Assembly (NCBI GenBank): GCA_039805565.1
Contig: JBDLTZ010000026.1
Span: 1 to 55,497, forward strand
Origin: CALJIC01 sp039805565
GTDB taxonomy: Bacteria; Chloroflexota; Chloroflexia; Chloroflexales; Roseiflexaceae
Length of the DNA stretch: 55,497 nucleotides
Reading direction: 5' to 3'
Below the pieces are notes generated by a model. The model saw only the letters and a program-made list of their open reading frames with translations. It did not search any database and was not told where the DNA came from. This document shows positions 8,777 to 18,145 of the stretch, one piece after another (the stretch's first letter is position 1; each line of letters begins with the position of its first letter). A program made the position numbers and the translations under genes.

Positions 8777-8971
8777 TTAGTTGGCGAGCTGCGACTGTCT
8801 CAGCCCCTCCTCGCCCCCCAGCTGGAGCAGAATCATCTCCCGGCCGACGTGCAGCTCTGCGTCGCAGCAGGTCGCGCGCGATGCGCTCCTGAGCGCGGTG
8901 TCGACGCCTTGAAAGTGAGCTCTGCAGACCTGCGCCAGGGCGTAGCCGACGGTGTCTTTGACGGATGTCAT
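8777..8971 (-). pseudogene. Truncated MarR-family regulator (N-terminal fragment)
   Basis: A 64-residue reading starting at ATG 8971. It resembles the first third of MarR regulators: an amphipathic helix (LAQVCRAHFQGVDTALRS), then LHVGREMILLQLGGEEGLRQSQLA, which matches the usual 'LH.GQE..LL.L...G..QSELA' opening of the winged helix. It stops (TAA 8777-8779) exactly where the DNA-binding helix should begin, and the sequence beyond no longer resembles MarR. The extra SRATCC stretch also looks like an insertion. I infer a gene remnant rather than a working regulator. A small unrelated protein or chance ORF is the alternative. Confidence 0.5.
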
Positions 8972-9134
8972 CAATTTGTTTCCCGGCTTACTATTAGCCG
9001 ACAAAAGAATAGCAGGCCGACAGATCGATCTCAAGGAGGGCATCGCAGGGGGAGCTTATGAGCGCGAGCCTTGCCCCTCCTGCGGGCGCGTGGTACGATA
9101 CAGGGCAGAGCAGGACGAGCACGAGGAGCGGGCG

Positions 9135-9650
9135 ATGAGCCACCGGGAGCACGAGACGCGGGCGCGTGAGGAGCTGCGGGCCGTGCTGTGCGCCGTCATC
9201 ACGATCAGCGACACGCGCACCGAGGAGACCGACACCAGCGGCCGGACGATCCGGCTCCTGCTGGAAGAGAAGCAGCACCTCGTGGCGCGCTACGCGGTGG
9301 TGAAGGACGAGCCCGAGCAGATCGTGGCGGCGGTGCGGGCGGCGGTGACGGCGGGGTGCCAGGTGGTGCTGACGAACGGCGGCACCGGCATCTCCACGCG
9401 CGACAGCACCTACGAGGCGATCGACGGCCTTCTGGAGAAGCGGCTGCCGGGCTTCGGCGAGCTCTTCCGCGCGCTCTCCTATCAGGAGATCGGCGCGGCG
9501 GCGATGCTCTCGCGCGCCACCGCCGGCACGGTGGGGGACGCGGTGCTCTTCGCGATGCCCGGCTCGACGAACGCGGTGCGGCTGGCGATGCAGAAACTCA
9601 TCCTGCCGCAGCTGCACCACCTGGTGTGGGAAACTCTTCGACAACGCTGA
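9135..9650 (+). CDS. moaB: MoaB/MogA-family molybdenum cofactor biosynthesis protein
   Basis: A 171-aa protein with the MoaB/MogA/CinA N-terminal fold. It has AVITISDTRTEETDTSGRTI at the N terminus, the hallmark LTNGGTGISTRDSTYEAI, then FRALSYQEIGAAAMLSRATAG and the FAMPGSTNAVRLA motif. These proteins bind molybdopterin and adenylylate it (MogA/MoaB) before molybdate insertion. ATG at 9135 has GAGGAG 6 nt upstream; TACGAT preceded by TGG near 9093 may be the -10. The gene ends inside a heptad repeat: the TGA stop (9648-9650) is part of the heptad CGCTGAA. No other Mo-cofactor gene is visible nearby. Confidence 0.88.
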   Translation: MSHREHETRAREELRAVLCAVITISDTRTEETDTSGRTIRLLLEEKQHLVARYAVVKDEPEQIVAAVRAAVTAGCQVVLTNGGTGISTRDSTYEAIDGLLEKRLPGFGELFRALSYQEIGAAAMLSRATAGTVGDAVLFAMPGSTNAVRLAMQKLILPQLHHLVWETLRQR

Positions 9651-9752
9651 AGGATGAAGGCTGGAGGCTGAACACCCGGGGAGCATCGAAGCTGTGCTGT
9701 CTCGATCCTACCCGACCACCTGTTCAGCGTTCAGCGTTCAGCGTTCAGCCTT
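9645..9752. repeat. Heptad inverted-repeat element between moaB and yidD
   Basis: The left arm is CGCTGAA, GGATGAA, GGCTGGA, GGCTGAA (9645-9672). The right arm is four exact GTTCAGC copies (9722-9749). The arms are complementary (GGCTGAAC against GTTCAGCC), so the transcript can fold. It contains the moaB stop codon and ends 8 nt before the yidD start. Confidence 0.85.
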
Positions 9753-9759
9753 ACCAACG

Positions 9760-9969
9760 ATGCGCTGGCTCTTCCTGAAACTCATCCGCTTCTACCAGGT
9801 CTTCATCTCGCCGGCTCTGCCGCCGAGCTGCATCTACACGCCGAGCTGCTCGAAGTACACCTACCAGGCGATCGAGAAGTACGGCGCCCTCAAGGGCACC
9901 TACCTCGGCGTGCGGCGCATCCTGCGCTGCCACCCCTGGGCGCAGGGCGGACACGACCCGGTTCCTTAG
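9760..9969 (+). CDS. yidD: YidD-family membrane protein insertion factor
   Basis: A 69-aa protein beginning MRWLFLKLIRFYQVFISP. The family motif SCIYTPSCSKYTYQAIEKYG (cysteines included) and RRILRCHPWAQGGHDPVP follow. YidD is a small amphipathic membrane-associated protein that assists YidC-dependent insertion. Its usual rnpA-yidC neighbours are absent here. The start is ATG 9760, which begins the conserved sequence; upstream codons in frame come from the heptad repeat, leaving no clear Shine-Dalgarno. The TAG stop (9967-9969) touches the next heptad array. Confidence 0.92.
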   Translation: MRWLFLKLIRFYQVFISPALPPSCIYTPSCSKYTYQAIEKYGALKGTYLGVRRILRCHPWAQGGHDPVP

Positions 9970-10038
9970 CTGAGTGCTGAGTGCTGAGTGCTGAGGCGTG
10001 GGTCTTGACGCGTGAGGCGTGAGGCGTGGGTCTTGAGA
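9969..10038. repeat. Heptad tandem array after yidD
   Basis: Ten consecutive heptads: three GCTGAGT copies, GCTGAGG, then CGTGGGT, CTTGACG, CGTGAGG twice, CGTGGGT, CTTGAGA. The G that ends the yidD stop codon is the first base of the array. Confidence 0.85.
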
Positions 10039-10044
10039 GCCGAA

Positions 10045-10076
10045 CCGGGGCCGAAGCAGTGCAGCTTCGGCCCCGG
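10045..10076. terminator. Bidirectional terminator between yidD (+) and the aminotransferase (-)
   Basis: A perfect 13-bp stem, CCGGGGCCGAAGC against GCTTCGGCCCCGG, with a 6-nt loop. It lies between two convergent genes. Confidence 0.75.
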
Positions 10077-10106
10077 CCTTGCGCCTTCCACCTTCCGCCG
10101 CCGAGA

Positions 10107-11459
10107 TTACCTCCCGCACACCGCCACGATGCTCTCGTGCATCACCTCGACGATGCGGTCGATCTGAGCCTCGGTGGTCACCAGTGGCGGCGCGAACAGG
10201 ATCTGGTCGGTCAGCTCGCGCGTGTAGACGCCGCGCTTGACCATCTCGCGGAACACCTTCTGGCCCACGGCCTGCTCGGCCGGGAACGACTGCTTGGTCT
10301 CCTTATCGGCCACCAGCTCCACCGCCGCCATCATGCCCTTGCCACGCACGTTGCCCACGTTCGGCAGCTCCAGCAGCGTGCTCAGGCCGCTCAGCAGCCG
10401 GTCACCGAGCACCACCGCGCGCTCCACCAGCCCCTCGGCCTCCAGGATCTCGATGTTCCGCAGCGCCACCGCCGCGCAGGTCGGGTGGCCAGAGTAGGTG
10501 TAGGCGTGCATGTAGCGCTTGGCGAACGGCACGCTGTTGATCGCGTCGCGGATCGTGTCGGACACGCCGATGCCGCCGAGCGGGATGTAGCCGCTAGTGA
10601 TGCCCTTGGCGAACTGCATGATGTCCGGCTCGACGCCGTAGTGCTCCAGGCCGAACCACTTGCCCGTGCGCCCGAAGCCGGTGATCACCTCGTCGGAGAT
10701 CAGCAGCACCTCGTACTGGTTGCAGATCTCGCGGATGCGCGCGAAGTAGTCCTCCTGCGGCACGATCACGCCGCCCGCGCCCTGCACCGGCTCGGCGATG
10801 AAGCCCGCCACCGTCTCGGGGCCCTCACGCAGGATGGCCTCCTCGAGCAGGTTGGCGGCCGCCACGCCGTCGCTCACGCCGGGGGTCTTATTCACAAAGC
10901 GGTAGGGATAGGGCGACTCGATGTGCGTGAAGCCGGGGACGCGCGGCTCGAACATCGGCCAGTACGCCGGGAGGCCGGTGGCGCTCATGGCGGCCATCGT
11001 CACGCCGTGGTAGCCCTTCATGCGCGAGATGAACTTGACCTTCTCCGGCTTGCCGACGGCCTTCCAGTAGAAGCGCGCGGTCTTGAACGAGCTCTCGGTG
11101 GACTCAGCGCCGCCGCTGGTGAAGAAGAAGGTGTTGATCGAGGGGTAGGCCAGCTCGGCCATCTTCTCGGCCAGACGAATGGCGGGCACGTTGGTCGAGC
11201 CGGTGTAGGCCGAGGCATAGGCCAGCGCTGACATCTGCTCCATCGCGGCATGGGCCAGCTCAACGCGCCCGTGGCCCACGTTGACGTTCCACAGGCAGCT
11301 CATGCCATCGATATACTCGTTACCCTCGATGTCCTTGAGCACAGCGCCGCGCCCCTCGACCCAGATCTTGGGCGCCTGGTGGCCCGAGGGGTGGTAGAGC
11401 GGGTGGATGAGGTGGGCGAGATCTGCCTGGGTATACTCGGCAACATCCGACGTGGTCAT
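10107..11459 (-). CDS. Class III (omega) aminotransferase, PLP-dependent
   Basis: A 450-aa fold-type I aminotransferase. It shows G-x-G-A-V-L-K-D-I-E-G-N-E-Y at the N terminus, the FFFTSGGAESTESSFKTAR phosphate-binding segment, LLISDEVITGFGRTGKWFG containing the PLP-binding Asp, and the Schiff-base Lys in FAKGITSGYIPLGG. The HPLYHPSG and SCLWNVNVGHG segments fit the β-alanine:pyruvate or putrescine/diamine aminotransferase subgroup; the amino donor cannot be settled. ATG at 11459 has GGAG 9 nt upstream. A longer reading frame upstream simply translates the palindromic repeat at 11541-11600. Confidence 0.9.
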   Translation of the reverse strand: MTTSDVAEYTQADLAHLIHPLYHPSGHQAPKIWVEGRGAVLKDIEGNEYIDGMSCLWNVNVGHGRVELAHAAMEQMSALAYASAYTGSTNVPAIRLAEKMAELAYPSINTFFFTSGGAESTESSFKTARFYWKAVGKPEKVKFISRMKGYHGVTMAAMSATGLPAYWPMFEPRVPGFTHIESPYPYRFVNKTPGVSDGVAAANLLEEAILREGPETVAGFIAEPVQGAGGVIVPQEDYFARIREICNQYEVLLISDEVITGFGRTGKWFGLEHYGVEPDIMQFAKGITSGYIPLGGIGVSDTIRDAINSVPFAKRYMHAYTYSGHPTCAAVALRNIEILEAEGLVERAVVLGDRLLSGLSTLLELPNVGNVRGKGMMAAVELVADKETKQSFPAEQAVGQKVFREMVKRGVYTRELTDQILFAPPLVTTEAQIDRIVEVMHESIVAVCGR

Positions 11460-11540
11460 GCAGCTTCTCCTCAGCGGTAACAGTCGCGGTGCTGCATATC
11501 TTACCACGTCCCTTCTTGATAGTTCATCCAGCACACACCA

Positions 11541-11600
11541 TGTCACTCCGAGTGCAGCGAAGAGTCTCACCAGAGATGCTTCGCTGCGCTCAGCCTGACA
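11541..11600. repeat. 60-nt palindromic dispersed repeat, second copy
   Basis: The left half (TGTCACTCCGAGTGCAGCG, then AAGAGTCTC) is the imperfect reverse complement of the right half (GATGCTTCGCTGCGCTCAGC, then CTGACA). It is clearly the same family as 3485-3547, whose right half is almost identical. It sits between the aminotransferase start and the isomerase-like gene. Confidence 0.8.
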
Positions 11601-11675
11601 ATAACCCTGGGGATGCACCACTTGGCCACAGCGGGGAGCACCCCTTCTCGCTGCGGCCTCGGTGCGCCTGTCGGG

Positions 11676-12437
11676 CTACACGTCGCAGAGCTCGAAGGCC
11701 TCCCGCAGCGCCGCGACAGGCTCGCCGAGCGGGATGAACTCCTGCGCCAGGTAGCCGTCGTAGCCGGTCTCCTTGATGGCGCGCACGATCGGCGGGTAGT
11801 TGATCTCCTGGCTGGCGCCAATCTCGTTGCGGCCGGGGTTGCCGGCGGTGTGGTAGTGGCAGAAGCTGGCGTGGTGATCGCAGATGGTGCGGATGATGTC
11901 CCCTTCCATGATCTGCATGTGGTAGATGTCGTACAGCAGCTTCACGCGCGGCGAGCCCACCATCTCCACCACCTTGACGCCCCAGGCGCTGCGGTCGCAC
12001 TGGTAGCCGGGGTGGTCCACCTTGCTGTTGAGCAGCTCGAGCGCCAGGTAGACCCCGGCGTCCTCCGCGGCCCGCGCCACGCGCCGCAGCCCCTCTGCGG
12101 TGATCTCGGCGCCCTCATCCTCGGGCACGCCCTCGCGGCTGCCGCTGAAGCAGATCAGCGAGTGTGCGCCCCACTGCTCGGCGGTGCGCAGGCTCGCCAG
12201 GATCTCGCGCTCGATCCGGTCGTGGTTCTCGCGCCGGTTGAGGCCGGACTCGATCGAGCCGTGGCCGCCCACGGCGGCTATCGCCAGGCCGTGGTCCTTG
12301 ATCAGCTGCCAGTGCTCCTGCGGCGCCAGGTCGATCGCGGCGTAGCCGATCTCGGCGGCCGAGCGCACCAGCTGCTCGGGGGTCATCAGGCGCGGCACGA
12401 GGCACCACCAGGCGATGGACTGCTTGATGTTCGACAA
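11676..12437 (-). CDS. Hydroxypyruvate isomerase-like sugar-phosphate isomerase/epimerase (TIM barrel)
   Basis: A 253-aa TIM-barrel protein of the xylose-isomerase-like superfamily. Metal and active-site residues fit the Hyi pattern: Glu in LALELLNSKVDHPGYQCD, Asp in LLYDIYHMQIMEGD, His in FCHYHTAGNPGRNE, and Glu in LAQEFIPLG. Hyi enzymes interconvert hydroxypyruvate and tartronate semialdehyde. The start is TTG at 12437, preceded by AAGGAG and a 6-nt spacer; residues further upstream would be translated from the heptad repeat. It is on the same strand as the aminotransferase. Substrate is uncertain because the superfamily is broad. Confidence 0.8.
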   Translation of the reverse strand: MSNIKQSIAWWCLVPRLMTPEQLVRSAAEIGYAAIDLAPQEHWQLIKDHGLAIAAVGGHGSIESGLNRRENHDRIEREILASLRTAEQWGAHSLICFSGSREGVPEDEGAEITAEGLRRVARAAEDAGVYLALELLNSKVDHPGYQCDRSAWGVKVVEMVGSPRVKLLYDIYHMQIMEGDIIRTICDHHASFCHYHTAGNPGRNEIGASQEINYPPIVRAIKETGYDGYLAQEFIPLGEPVAALREAFELCDV

Positions 12438-12450
12438 CGTCGTCTCCTTG

Positions 12451-12540
12451 AAGGCTGAACGATGAACAATGAACAATGAACGCTATACGCTGAACGCTGT
12501 AACCCTACAGCGCGATCTTCATCAACAGCATATTCAGCGT

Positions 12541-12546
<6 letters not shown>
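12451..12546. repeat. Heptad inverted-repeat element between the isomerase-like and ABC-F genes
   Basis: The left arm is AAGGCTG, AACGATG, AACAATG, AACAATG, AACGCTA, TACGCTG, AACGCTG (12451-12499). The right arm is TTCAGCG twice (12533-12546), complementary to the AACGCTG units. The ABC-F stop codon (12541-12543, minus) lies inside the right arm. Confidence 0.85.
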
Positions 12547-14277
<1,731 letters not shown>

Positions 14278-14438
14278 ACATGTCCTCTCTCTCTTGACAC
14301 GGGGAGGCAAGGCGCGTGCGCGCCCGCGGGCAGCGGGGCTGCCTGCTGCTGTCGCTAGAGAGAGCGGTCCAACATGTCACACTCCTGGCTCGAAGGACTC
14401 CTGCCAGCCGCGGCGGCGGCCGGTGCGTGGCAAGGGTG

Positions 14439-14444
14439 ATTATA
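14439..14444 (-). promoter_or_regulatory. Possible -10 box for the ABC-F gene (long leader)
   Basis: A perfect TATAAT on the minus strand, about 160 nt upstream of the ABC-F start. No good -35 is seen. The GC-rich leader can form several short hairpins, but no attenuator peptide was identified. Confidence 0.35.
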
Positions 14445-14500
14445 GCGCACCTCGCGCGTGCGCGCTTCCGACGAAGGACGGAGGGAAGGAGCCCTGAGGG

Positions 14501-14531
14501 GTGAGTCGTGAGCCATCAGCTCACGACTCAC
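14501..14531. repeat. Heptad palindrome beside the 61-aa gene
   Basis: GTGAGTCGTGAG (14501-14512) pairs perfectly with CTCACGACTCAC (14520-14531) over a 7-nt loop. Heptads GTGAGTC, GTGAGCC, CACGACT and CACGACG are visible. The downstream CTCACTG holds the stop codon of the minus-strand small gene. Confidence 0.8.
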
Positions 14532-14541
14532 GACGCGCAGC

Positions 14542-14727
14542 TCACTGCTCGCGCTCCCCGTACCCCTCGGCCAGCACCTGCTGGCAGAGTCGGCGCAGCA
14601 TATCGAAGCTCAGCGAGGCAGGCTCCTCGCCCTCGCGCACTGGAAGCGGCGCGCGCTCGACGTACTGGCGGCGCAGGCGAGTCAGCAGACGCTCGACGTA
14701 GGCAATACGGTCGGTGCTGGTATCCAT
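14542..14727 (-). CDS. Small hypothetical protein (61 aa)
   Basis: A charged, helical 61-aa protein (MDTSTDRIAYVERLLTRLRR at the N terminus), with no membrane segment or cysteine. I do not recognise a family. It looks genuine because the ATG at 14727 has AGGAG 7 nt upstream and an extended -10 (TGG-TATACT, minus, 14779-14787) lies about 50 nt further up. Codon use is like its neighbours. The stop codon (14542-14544) lies in a CACGACT-type heptad array, so the C terminus may have been set by that insertion. Confidence 0.6.
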   Translation of the reverse strand: MDTSTDRIAYVERLLTRLRRQYVERAPLPVREGEEPASLSFDMLRRLCQQVLAEGYGEREQ

Positions 14728-14778
14728 GCGAGGCTCCTCGCGCGGCGTGGCGCATCTGGTGTTATGTCGAATGGAGCG

Positions 14779-14787
14779 AGTATACCA
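14779..14787 (-). promoter_or_regulatory. Extended -10 promoter for the 61-aa gene
   Basis: TGG-TATACT on the minus strand, about 50 nt upstream of the ATG. No -35 match is evident. Confidence 0.5.
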
Positions 14788-14888
14788 GCACCCGATGAAC
14801 GGATCCCTGCTACGCCTGAGTTGGCTGGGTAACAGTTTTATAATGTTTGCGGCGCGCCGGTATGCGCGCAGCGTGGAAGCTCCGTGGG

Positions 14889-15761
14889 CTAGCTCGCCAG
14901 GACCGCGAAGTAGTGCGCGAAGAAGCGCGGCGCATCCACCTCCAGCGCCACCTCATGCGGCGCGCCGGCCTCACCCGGCGCCCAGCGCGTCACCGCCGCC
15001 GAGCCCTCCTCGAGCGACACTGCGACGCTGCCGGGCGTGAAGCGGCACAGCTCACCGTCGAAGAGCGTCGCCGCCGCAAGCGGGTCGTGGAAGGTGATCT
15101 CCGGGCGCATCTGGAACCAGACCTCGGCCATGTCCAGCACCGGCTGGAGCAGCGGCGCGCTGAAGCGCGCGCGCACCTCGCCCGCCTCCATCACCACCCG
15201 GCGCGTCACATCCAGCCCGATCGAGCGGTGCACCGGCGCCAGAGCGCGGTAGACGACATCGGCGGCAGCGGGGTCGCAGTAGATGTTCCACTCCGGCTGC
15301 TCCGGCCGATCCACGAACACCCCGCCCATCAGCACCAACGCCTTCAGCAACCCCGGGATCTCGGGGTCCTCCTGGAACAGCTGCGCCACATTCGTCAGCG
15401 GCCCGATCGCCAGCAGGGTCACCTCGCCGGGGTTGGCGCGGATGGTATCGCGCAGGAAGGCCACCGCCTGGCCCTGGGGGAACGTGGAGCGGTGCGGCCA
15501 GCGCCCGAGCGCGGCAGACTGTGGCGAGCGCGGCTGGCGCTGGACACCGCCCATCGGCGAGGCCGCGCCGGGAAAGATCGGAATATCCTTGCCGGCAGCA
15601 GTGCAGAGCGCACTCGCCAGGCGGGCGCGCGTCTCCGGCTCGCCGCTCACCGTCGTTATGCCCAGAAGCTCGCACTCAAGGTGCGCCAGCAGGTACGCGA
15701 GGCAGACCGCATCATCGATGTCCGAGCCGATATCGGTGTCGAGGAGCACTTTGACAGTCAT
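14889..15761 (-). CDS. Nucleoside hydrolase (IU-NH family), first paralogue
   Basis: A 290-aa inosine-uridine preferring nucleoside hydrolase-like protein. The Ca2+-binding DTDIGSDIDDAVCLAYLLAH motif is at residues 8-27. LLAIGPLTNVAQLF, LVLMGGVF and WNIYCDPAAADVV (substrate-binding Asn and Asp) follow, then FHDPLAAA near the C terminus. These enzymes release the base from ribonucleosides. ATG at 15761 follows AGAAGGA; an extended -10 (TGC-TATCCT, minus, 15798-15806) lies just upstream. It is divergent from tgt. A second, different paralogue lies at 45759-46781. Confidence 0.88.
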   Translation of the reverse strand: MTVKVLLDTDIGSDIDDAVCLAYLLAHLECELLGITTVSGEPETRARLASALCTAAGKDIPIFPGAASPMGGVQRQPRSPQSAALGRWPHRSTFPQGQAVAFLRDTIRANPGEVTLLAIGPLTNVAQLFQEDPEIPGLLKALVLMGGVFVDRPEQPEWNIYCDPAAADVVYRALAPVHRSIGLDVTRRVVMEAGEVRARFSAPLLQPVLDMAEVWFQMRPEITFHDPLAAATLFDGELCRFTPGSVAVSLEEGSAAVTRWAPGEAGAPHEVALEVDAPRFFAHYFAVLAS

Positions 15762-15797
15762 CGTCGTTGATCCTTCTGGCATAGAATATGCGTTTCT

Positions 15798-15806
15798 AGG
15801 ATAGCA
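15798..15806 (-). promoter_or_regulatory. Extended -10 for the nucleoside hydrolase gene
   Basis: TGC-TATCCT read on the minus strand, 37 nt upstream of the ATG. It lies back to back with the tgt -10 at 15823-15828. Confidence 0.4.
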
Positions 15807-15822
15807 CCGATCGCCGATCGCG

Positions 15823-15828
15823 TATAAT
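15823..15828 (+). promoter_or_regulatory. -10 box for tgt
   Basis: A perfect TATAAT, giving a leader of about 30 nt before the tgt ATG. There is no recognisable -35 hexamer. Confidence 0.5.
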
Positions 15829-15867
15829 GCGCCAGCTATTTCGAGCACTCACGTCCAGAGGCACAAC

Positions 15868-17082
15868 ATGCCGCTTTCCTTCGAGGTGCTGGGACGCGAC
15901 GCGAGCACGCGGGCGCGCGCCGGCCGCATCACCACCCCGCACGGCGTCATTCAGACGCCGGTGTTTATGCCCGTGGGCACGCGCGGCACAGTCAAGTCGC
16001 TCACGCCCGAGGAGGTGGCCGACGCGGGCGCTGACATCATCCTGGGCAACACCTACCACCTCTACCTCCAGCCGGGCCACGAGCTGATAGCCCGGCGCGG
16101 CGGGCTGCACCGCTTCATGGGGTGGGATGGGCCGATCCTGACCGACTCGGGCGGCTTCCAGGTCTTCAGCCTGGTGTACGGCGGCATCGCCGACGAGATC
16201 AAGGGCCGCCGCACCGCGCAGCCGCAGAGCAAACCCGGCATGGTCAAGGTCACCGACGAGGCGGTGGTGTTCACATCATACATCGACGGCTCGAAGCACG
16301 TCTTCACCCCCGAGCGCAGCATCGAGATCCAGAAGGGGATCGGGGCCGATATCATCCTGTGCTTCGACGAGCTGCCACCGTTCCACGCCGGGTACGACTA
16401 CACCGCGAAGTCGCTGGTGCGCACCCACGCCTGGGAGGCGCGCTGCCTGGACTTCCATCGGCGGACGCTCGGCGGCGAGGGGCTGTCGTTCCAGGCCCCC
16501 AGCCCGGACCAGGCGCTGTTCGGTATCGTGCATGGAGGGGTGTGGCCCGAGCTGCGCCGCGAGAGCGCCGAGTATATCGGCGGGCTGGGCTTCGACGGCC
16601 TGTGTATCGGCGGGTCGCTCGGCGGCGACAAGGAGCAGATGCGCGGCGTGGTGGACATGACTGTGCCGCACATGCCCGACGCGCTGCCGCGCCACCTGCT
16701 CGGCATCGGCGACGTGGACGATCTGATCGAGGGGGTGGCGCGCGGCATCGACATGTTCGACTGCGTCAGCCCCACGCGCCTCGGCCGCCACGGTACTGCC
16801 CTGGTGAGCGATGCGCGGCGGCGCTTCAAGCGCAACGTGCTCAACGCCGCCAACCGCGAGGACGACGGGCCGCTGGATGACTGGTGTACATGCTACACGT
16901 GCAAGCGCTTCTCGCGCGCCTACATCCACCACCTGTACAAGTCGAACGAGCTGCTCGGCATCAGGCTCGTCAGCCTGCACAACGTCGCCTTCCTGCTCCA
17001 GCTCATGCGCGAGGTGCGCGCCAGCATTCTCGAGGGGCGCTTCGGCGAGCTCCGGGCTGCGTGGCTGGGCGACAAGCTGTGA
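15868..17082 (+). CDS. tgt: tRNA-guanine transglycosylase
   Basis: A 404-aa enzyme that swaps guanine-34 of GUN-anticodon tRNAs for preQ1 in queuosine synthesis. Asp93 lies in LTDSGGFQVFSL, and the nucleophile position is Asp298 in DMFDCVSPTRLGRHG. The Zn site is Cys340, Cys342, Cys345 and His371, with the same spacing as E. coli Tgt (302/304/307/333). HGGVWPELR and CIGGSLGG are also present. ATG at 15868 follows AGAGG. The next gene downstream on the same strand is an ECF transporter S component, 100 nt away but with its own -10 box. Confidence 0.97.
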   Translation: MPLSFEVLGRDASTRARAGRITTPHGVIQTPVFMPVGTRGTVKSLTPEEVADAGADIILGNTYHLYLQPGHELIARRGGLHRFMGWDGPILTDSGGFQVFSLVYGGIADEIKGRRTAQPQSKPGMVKVTDEAVVFTSYIDGSKHVFTPERSIEIQKGIGADIILCFDELPPFHAGYDYTAKSLVRTHAWEARCLDFHRRTLGGEGLSFQAPSPDQALFGIVHGGVWPELRRESAEYIGGLGFDGLCIGGSLGGDKEQMRGVVDMTVPHMPDALPRHLLGIGDVDDLIEGVARGIDMFDCVSPTRLGRHGTALVSDARRRFKRNVLNAANREDDGPLDDWCTCYTCKRFSRAYIHHLYKSNELLGIRLVSLHNVAFLLQLMREVRASILEGRFGELRAAWLGDKL

Positions 17083-17088
17083 TATAAT
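17080..17088 (+). promoter_or_regulatory. Extended -10 promoter for the ECF operon
   Basis: TGA-TATAAT spanning the tgt stop codon, about 95 nt upstream of the S-component ATG. No clear -35. The leader shows no riboswitch consensus I could recognise. Confidence 0.55.
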
Positions 17089-17182
17089 CATAGGCCCTTA
17101 GTGTCAAAGTAACACACTCTCAGCAGGCCGGCGCGAGGCGGGTGTGCCCCGACGCACGACCGAAGCAGCCAAGGAGGGCACA

Positions 17183-18028
17183 ATGAACTCTGGACGTGGC
17201 GGGCTCAACAGCACTGCGCTGGCGCTGATCCCACTGGCGATCGCAATCAACATCGTTGTCGGGCAGCTCGTGGTGACAGCGCGCGTGCTGCCGGTGTACC
17301 TCGACAGCATTGGCACCGTGCTGGTGGGCGCTCTGCTCGGGCCGTGGGTGGGGCTGATCACCGGCGCGCTCTCGAACGTCATCTGGACGCTCACCGGCCT
17401 GCCGAACAGTAACATCGCTATCTCGTTCGCCTACGTCGCTGCGGTGATCGGCCTGATCGCCGGGTTCGCCGGGCGGGCCGGGCTGTTCACGCGCGAGTCG
17501 CCCCGCTGGCTCTCGGCGCTCTTCGGCGCGGTGTTCCTGTTCGCAGTGGCGCTGTTCGTCCTGATGTTTGTGGGCGCCGAGTTCGACGAGACCTTGGGCT
17601 TCACCACCTTCCCGGTGATGCAGGACCTCGTCGTGCAGCAGCCGCTGGTGTTCGTCGCTGCGGCGCTGGTGGGTGCGGCGCTCGGCTACTTCGTGCTCCA
17701 GCGCGCCGGCTACGCGGGGCTGGTGGGGCTGCTCACCGGCGTAGTGGCGGCCGTGCTCTCAGCTCCGATGGCGGCGGTTGTCTTCGGTGGCGTCACCGGC
17801 TCCGGCACCGACCTGCTGGTGGCGGCCTTCCGCGCCAGCGGCGCCAACATCATCACCTCGACCCTGGCCCAGGGCGTGGTCTCCGACCCGTTCGACAAGA
17901 TGGCCTCGTTCCTGCTGGTCTGGCTGATCATCCAGGCGCTGCCTCGCCGGCTGCGGCTGCGTTTCCCGAACTTGCAGCACACCGAGACGACCACCACCGA
18001 TAACGCGGCGCCTGTGCGGGGTAAGTAA
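17183..18028 (+). CDS. ECF transporter S component (substrate-binding membrane subunit)
   Basis: A 281-aa membrane protein with about 7 hydrophobic segments. VYLDSIGTVLVGALLGPWVG, then LITGALSNVIW, is the typical ECF S-component signature region. It would bind a vitamin or other micronutrient and dock on the T component. ATG at 17183 follows AAGGAGG with ideal spacing. The T and double-ATPase genes follow immediately, so this is a complete group I ECF cassette. The substrate is unknown: the tgt neighbour suggests a queuosine precursor, but the nucleoside hydrolase on the other side makes a nucleobase or thiamine-like solute equally possible. Confidence 0.82.
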   Translation: MNSGRGGLNSTALALIPLAIAINIVVGQLVVTARVLPVYLDSIGTVLVGALLGPWVGLITGALSNVIWTLTGLPNSNIAISFAYVAAVIGLIAGFAGRAGLFTRESPRWLSALFGAVFLFAVALFVLMFVGAEFDETLGFTTFPVMQDLVVQQPLVFVAAALVGAALGYFVLQRAGYAGLVGLLTGVVAAVLSAPMAAVVFGGVTGSGTDLLVAAFRASGANIITSTLAQGVVSDPFDKMASFLLVWLIIQALPRRLRLRFPNLQHTETTTTDNAAPVRGK

Positions 18029-18066
18029 GGGCGACCAGCAGCGCCTTCGCGCAGTACCTGGGGGTC

Positions 18067-18118
18067 TGGGGGCCTCTGGCCCCCAAGAACATCTTTTTCT
18101 AGGAGGGGCTCTGCCCCT
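18067..18118. terminator. Two adjacent G/C hairpins between the S and T genes
   Basis: TGGGGGCC/GGCCCCCA (18067-18085), followed after 8 nt by a run of five T. Then AGGGGC/GCCCCT (18104-18118). It looks like a terminator-type dispersed repeat and could dampen expression of the downstream genes relative to the S component. Confidence 0.5.
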
Positions 18119-18145
18119 CTGGAACTCCCGCAGGGAAGAACCACG

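Noticed and set aside
11460..11621. N-terminal extension of the aminotransferase
   Set aside because: The extra codons translate the 60-nt palindromic repeat, and ATG 11459 has a good RBS.
14601..14720. Alternative longer minus-strand frame over the 61-aa gene
   Set aside because: Arg/Ser/Ala-rich shadow; the 61-aa frame has a good RBS and promoter.
17089..17182. Riboswitch (preQ1, TPP or cobalamin) before the ECF S component
   Set aside because: The leader is only about 90 nt and I could not match any of these consensus cores.
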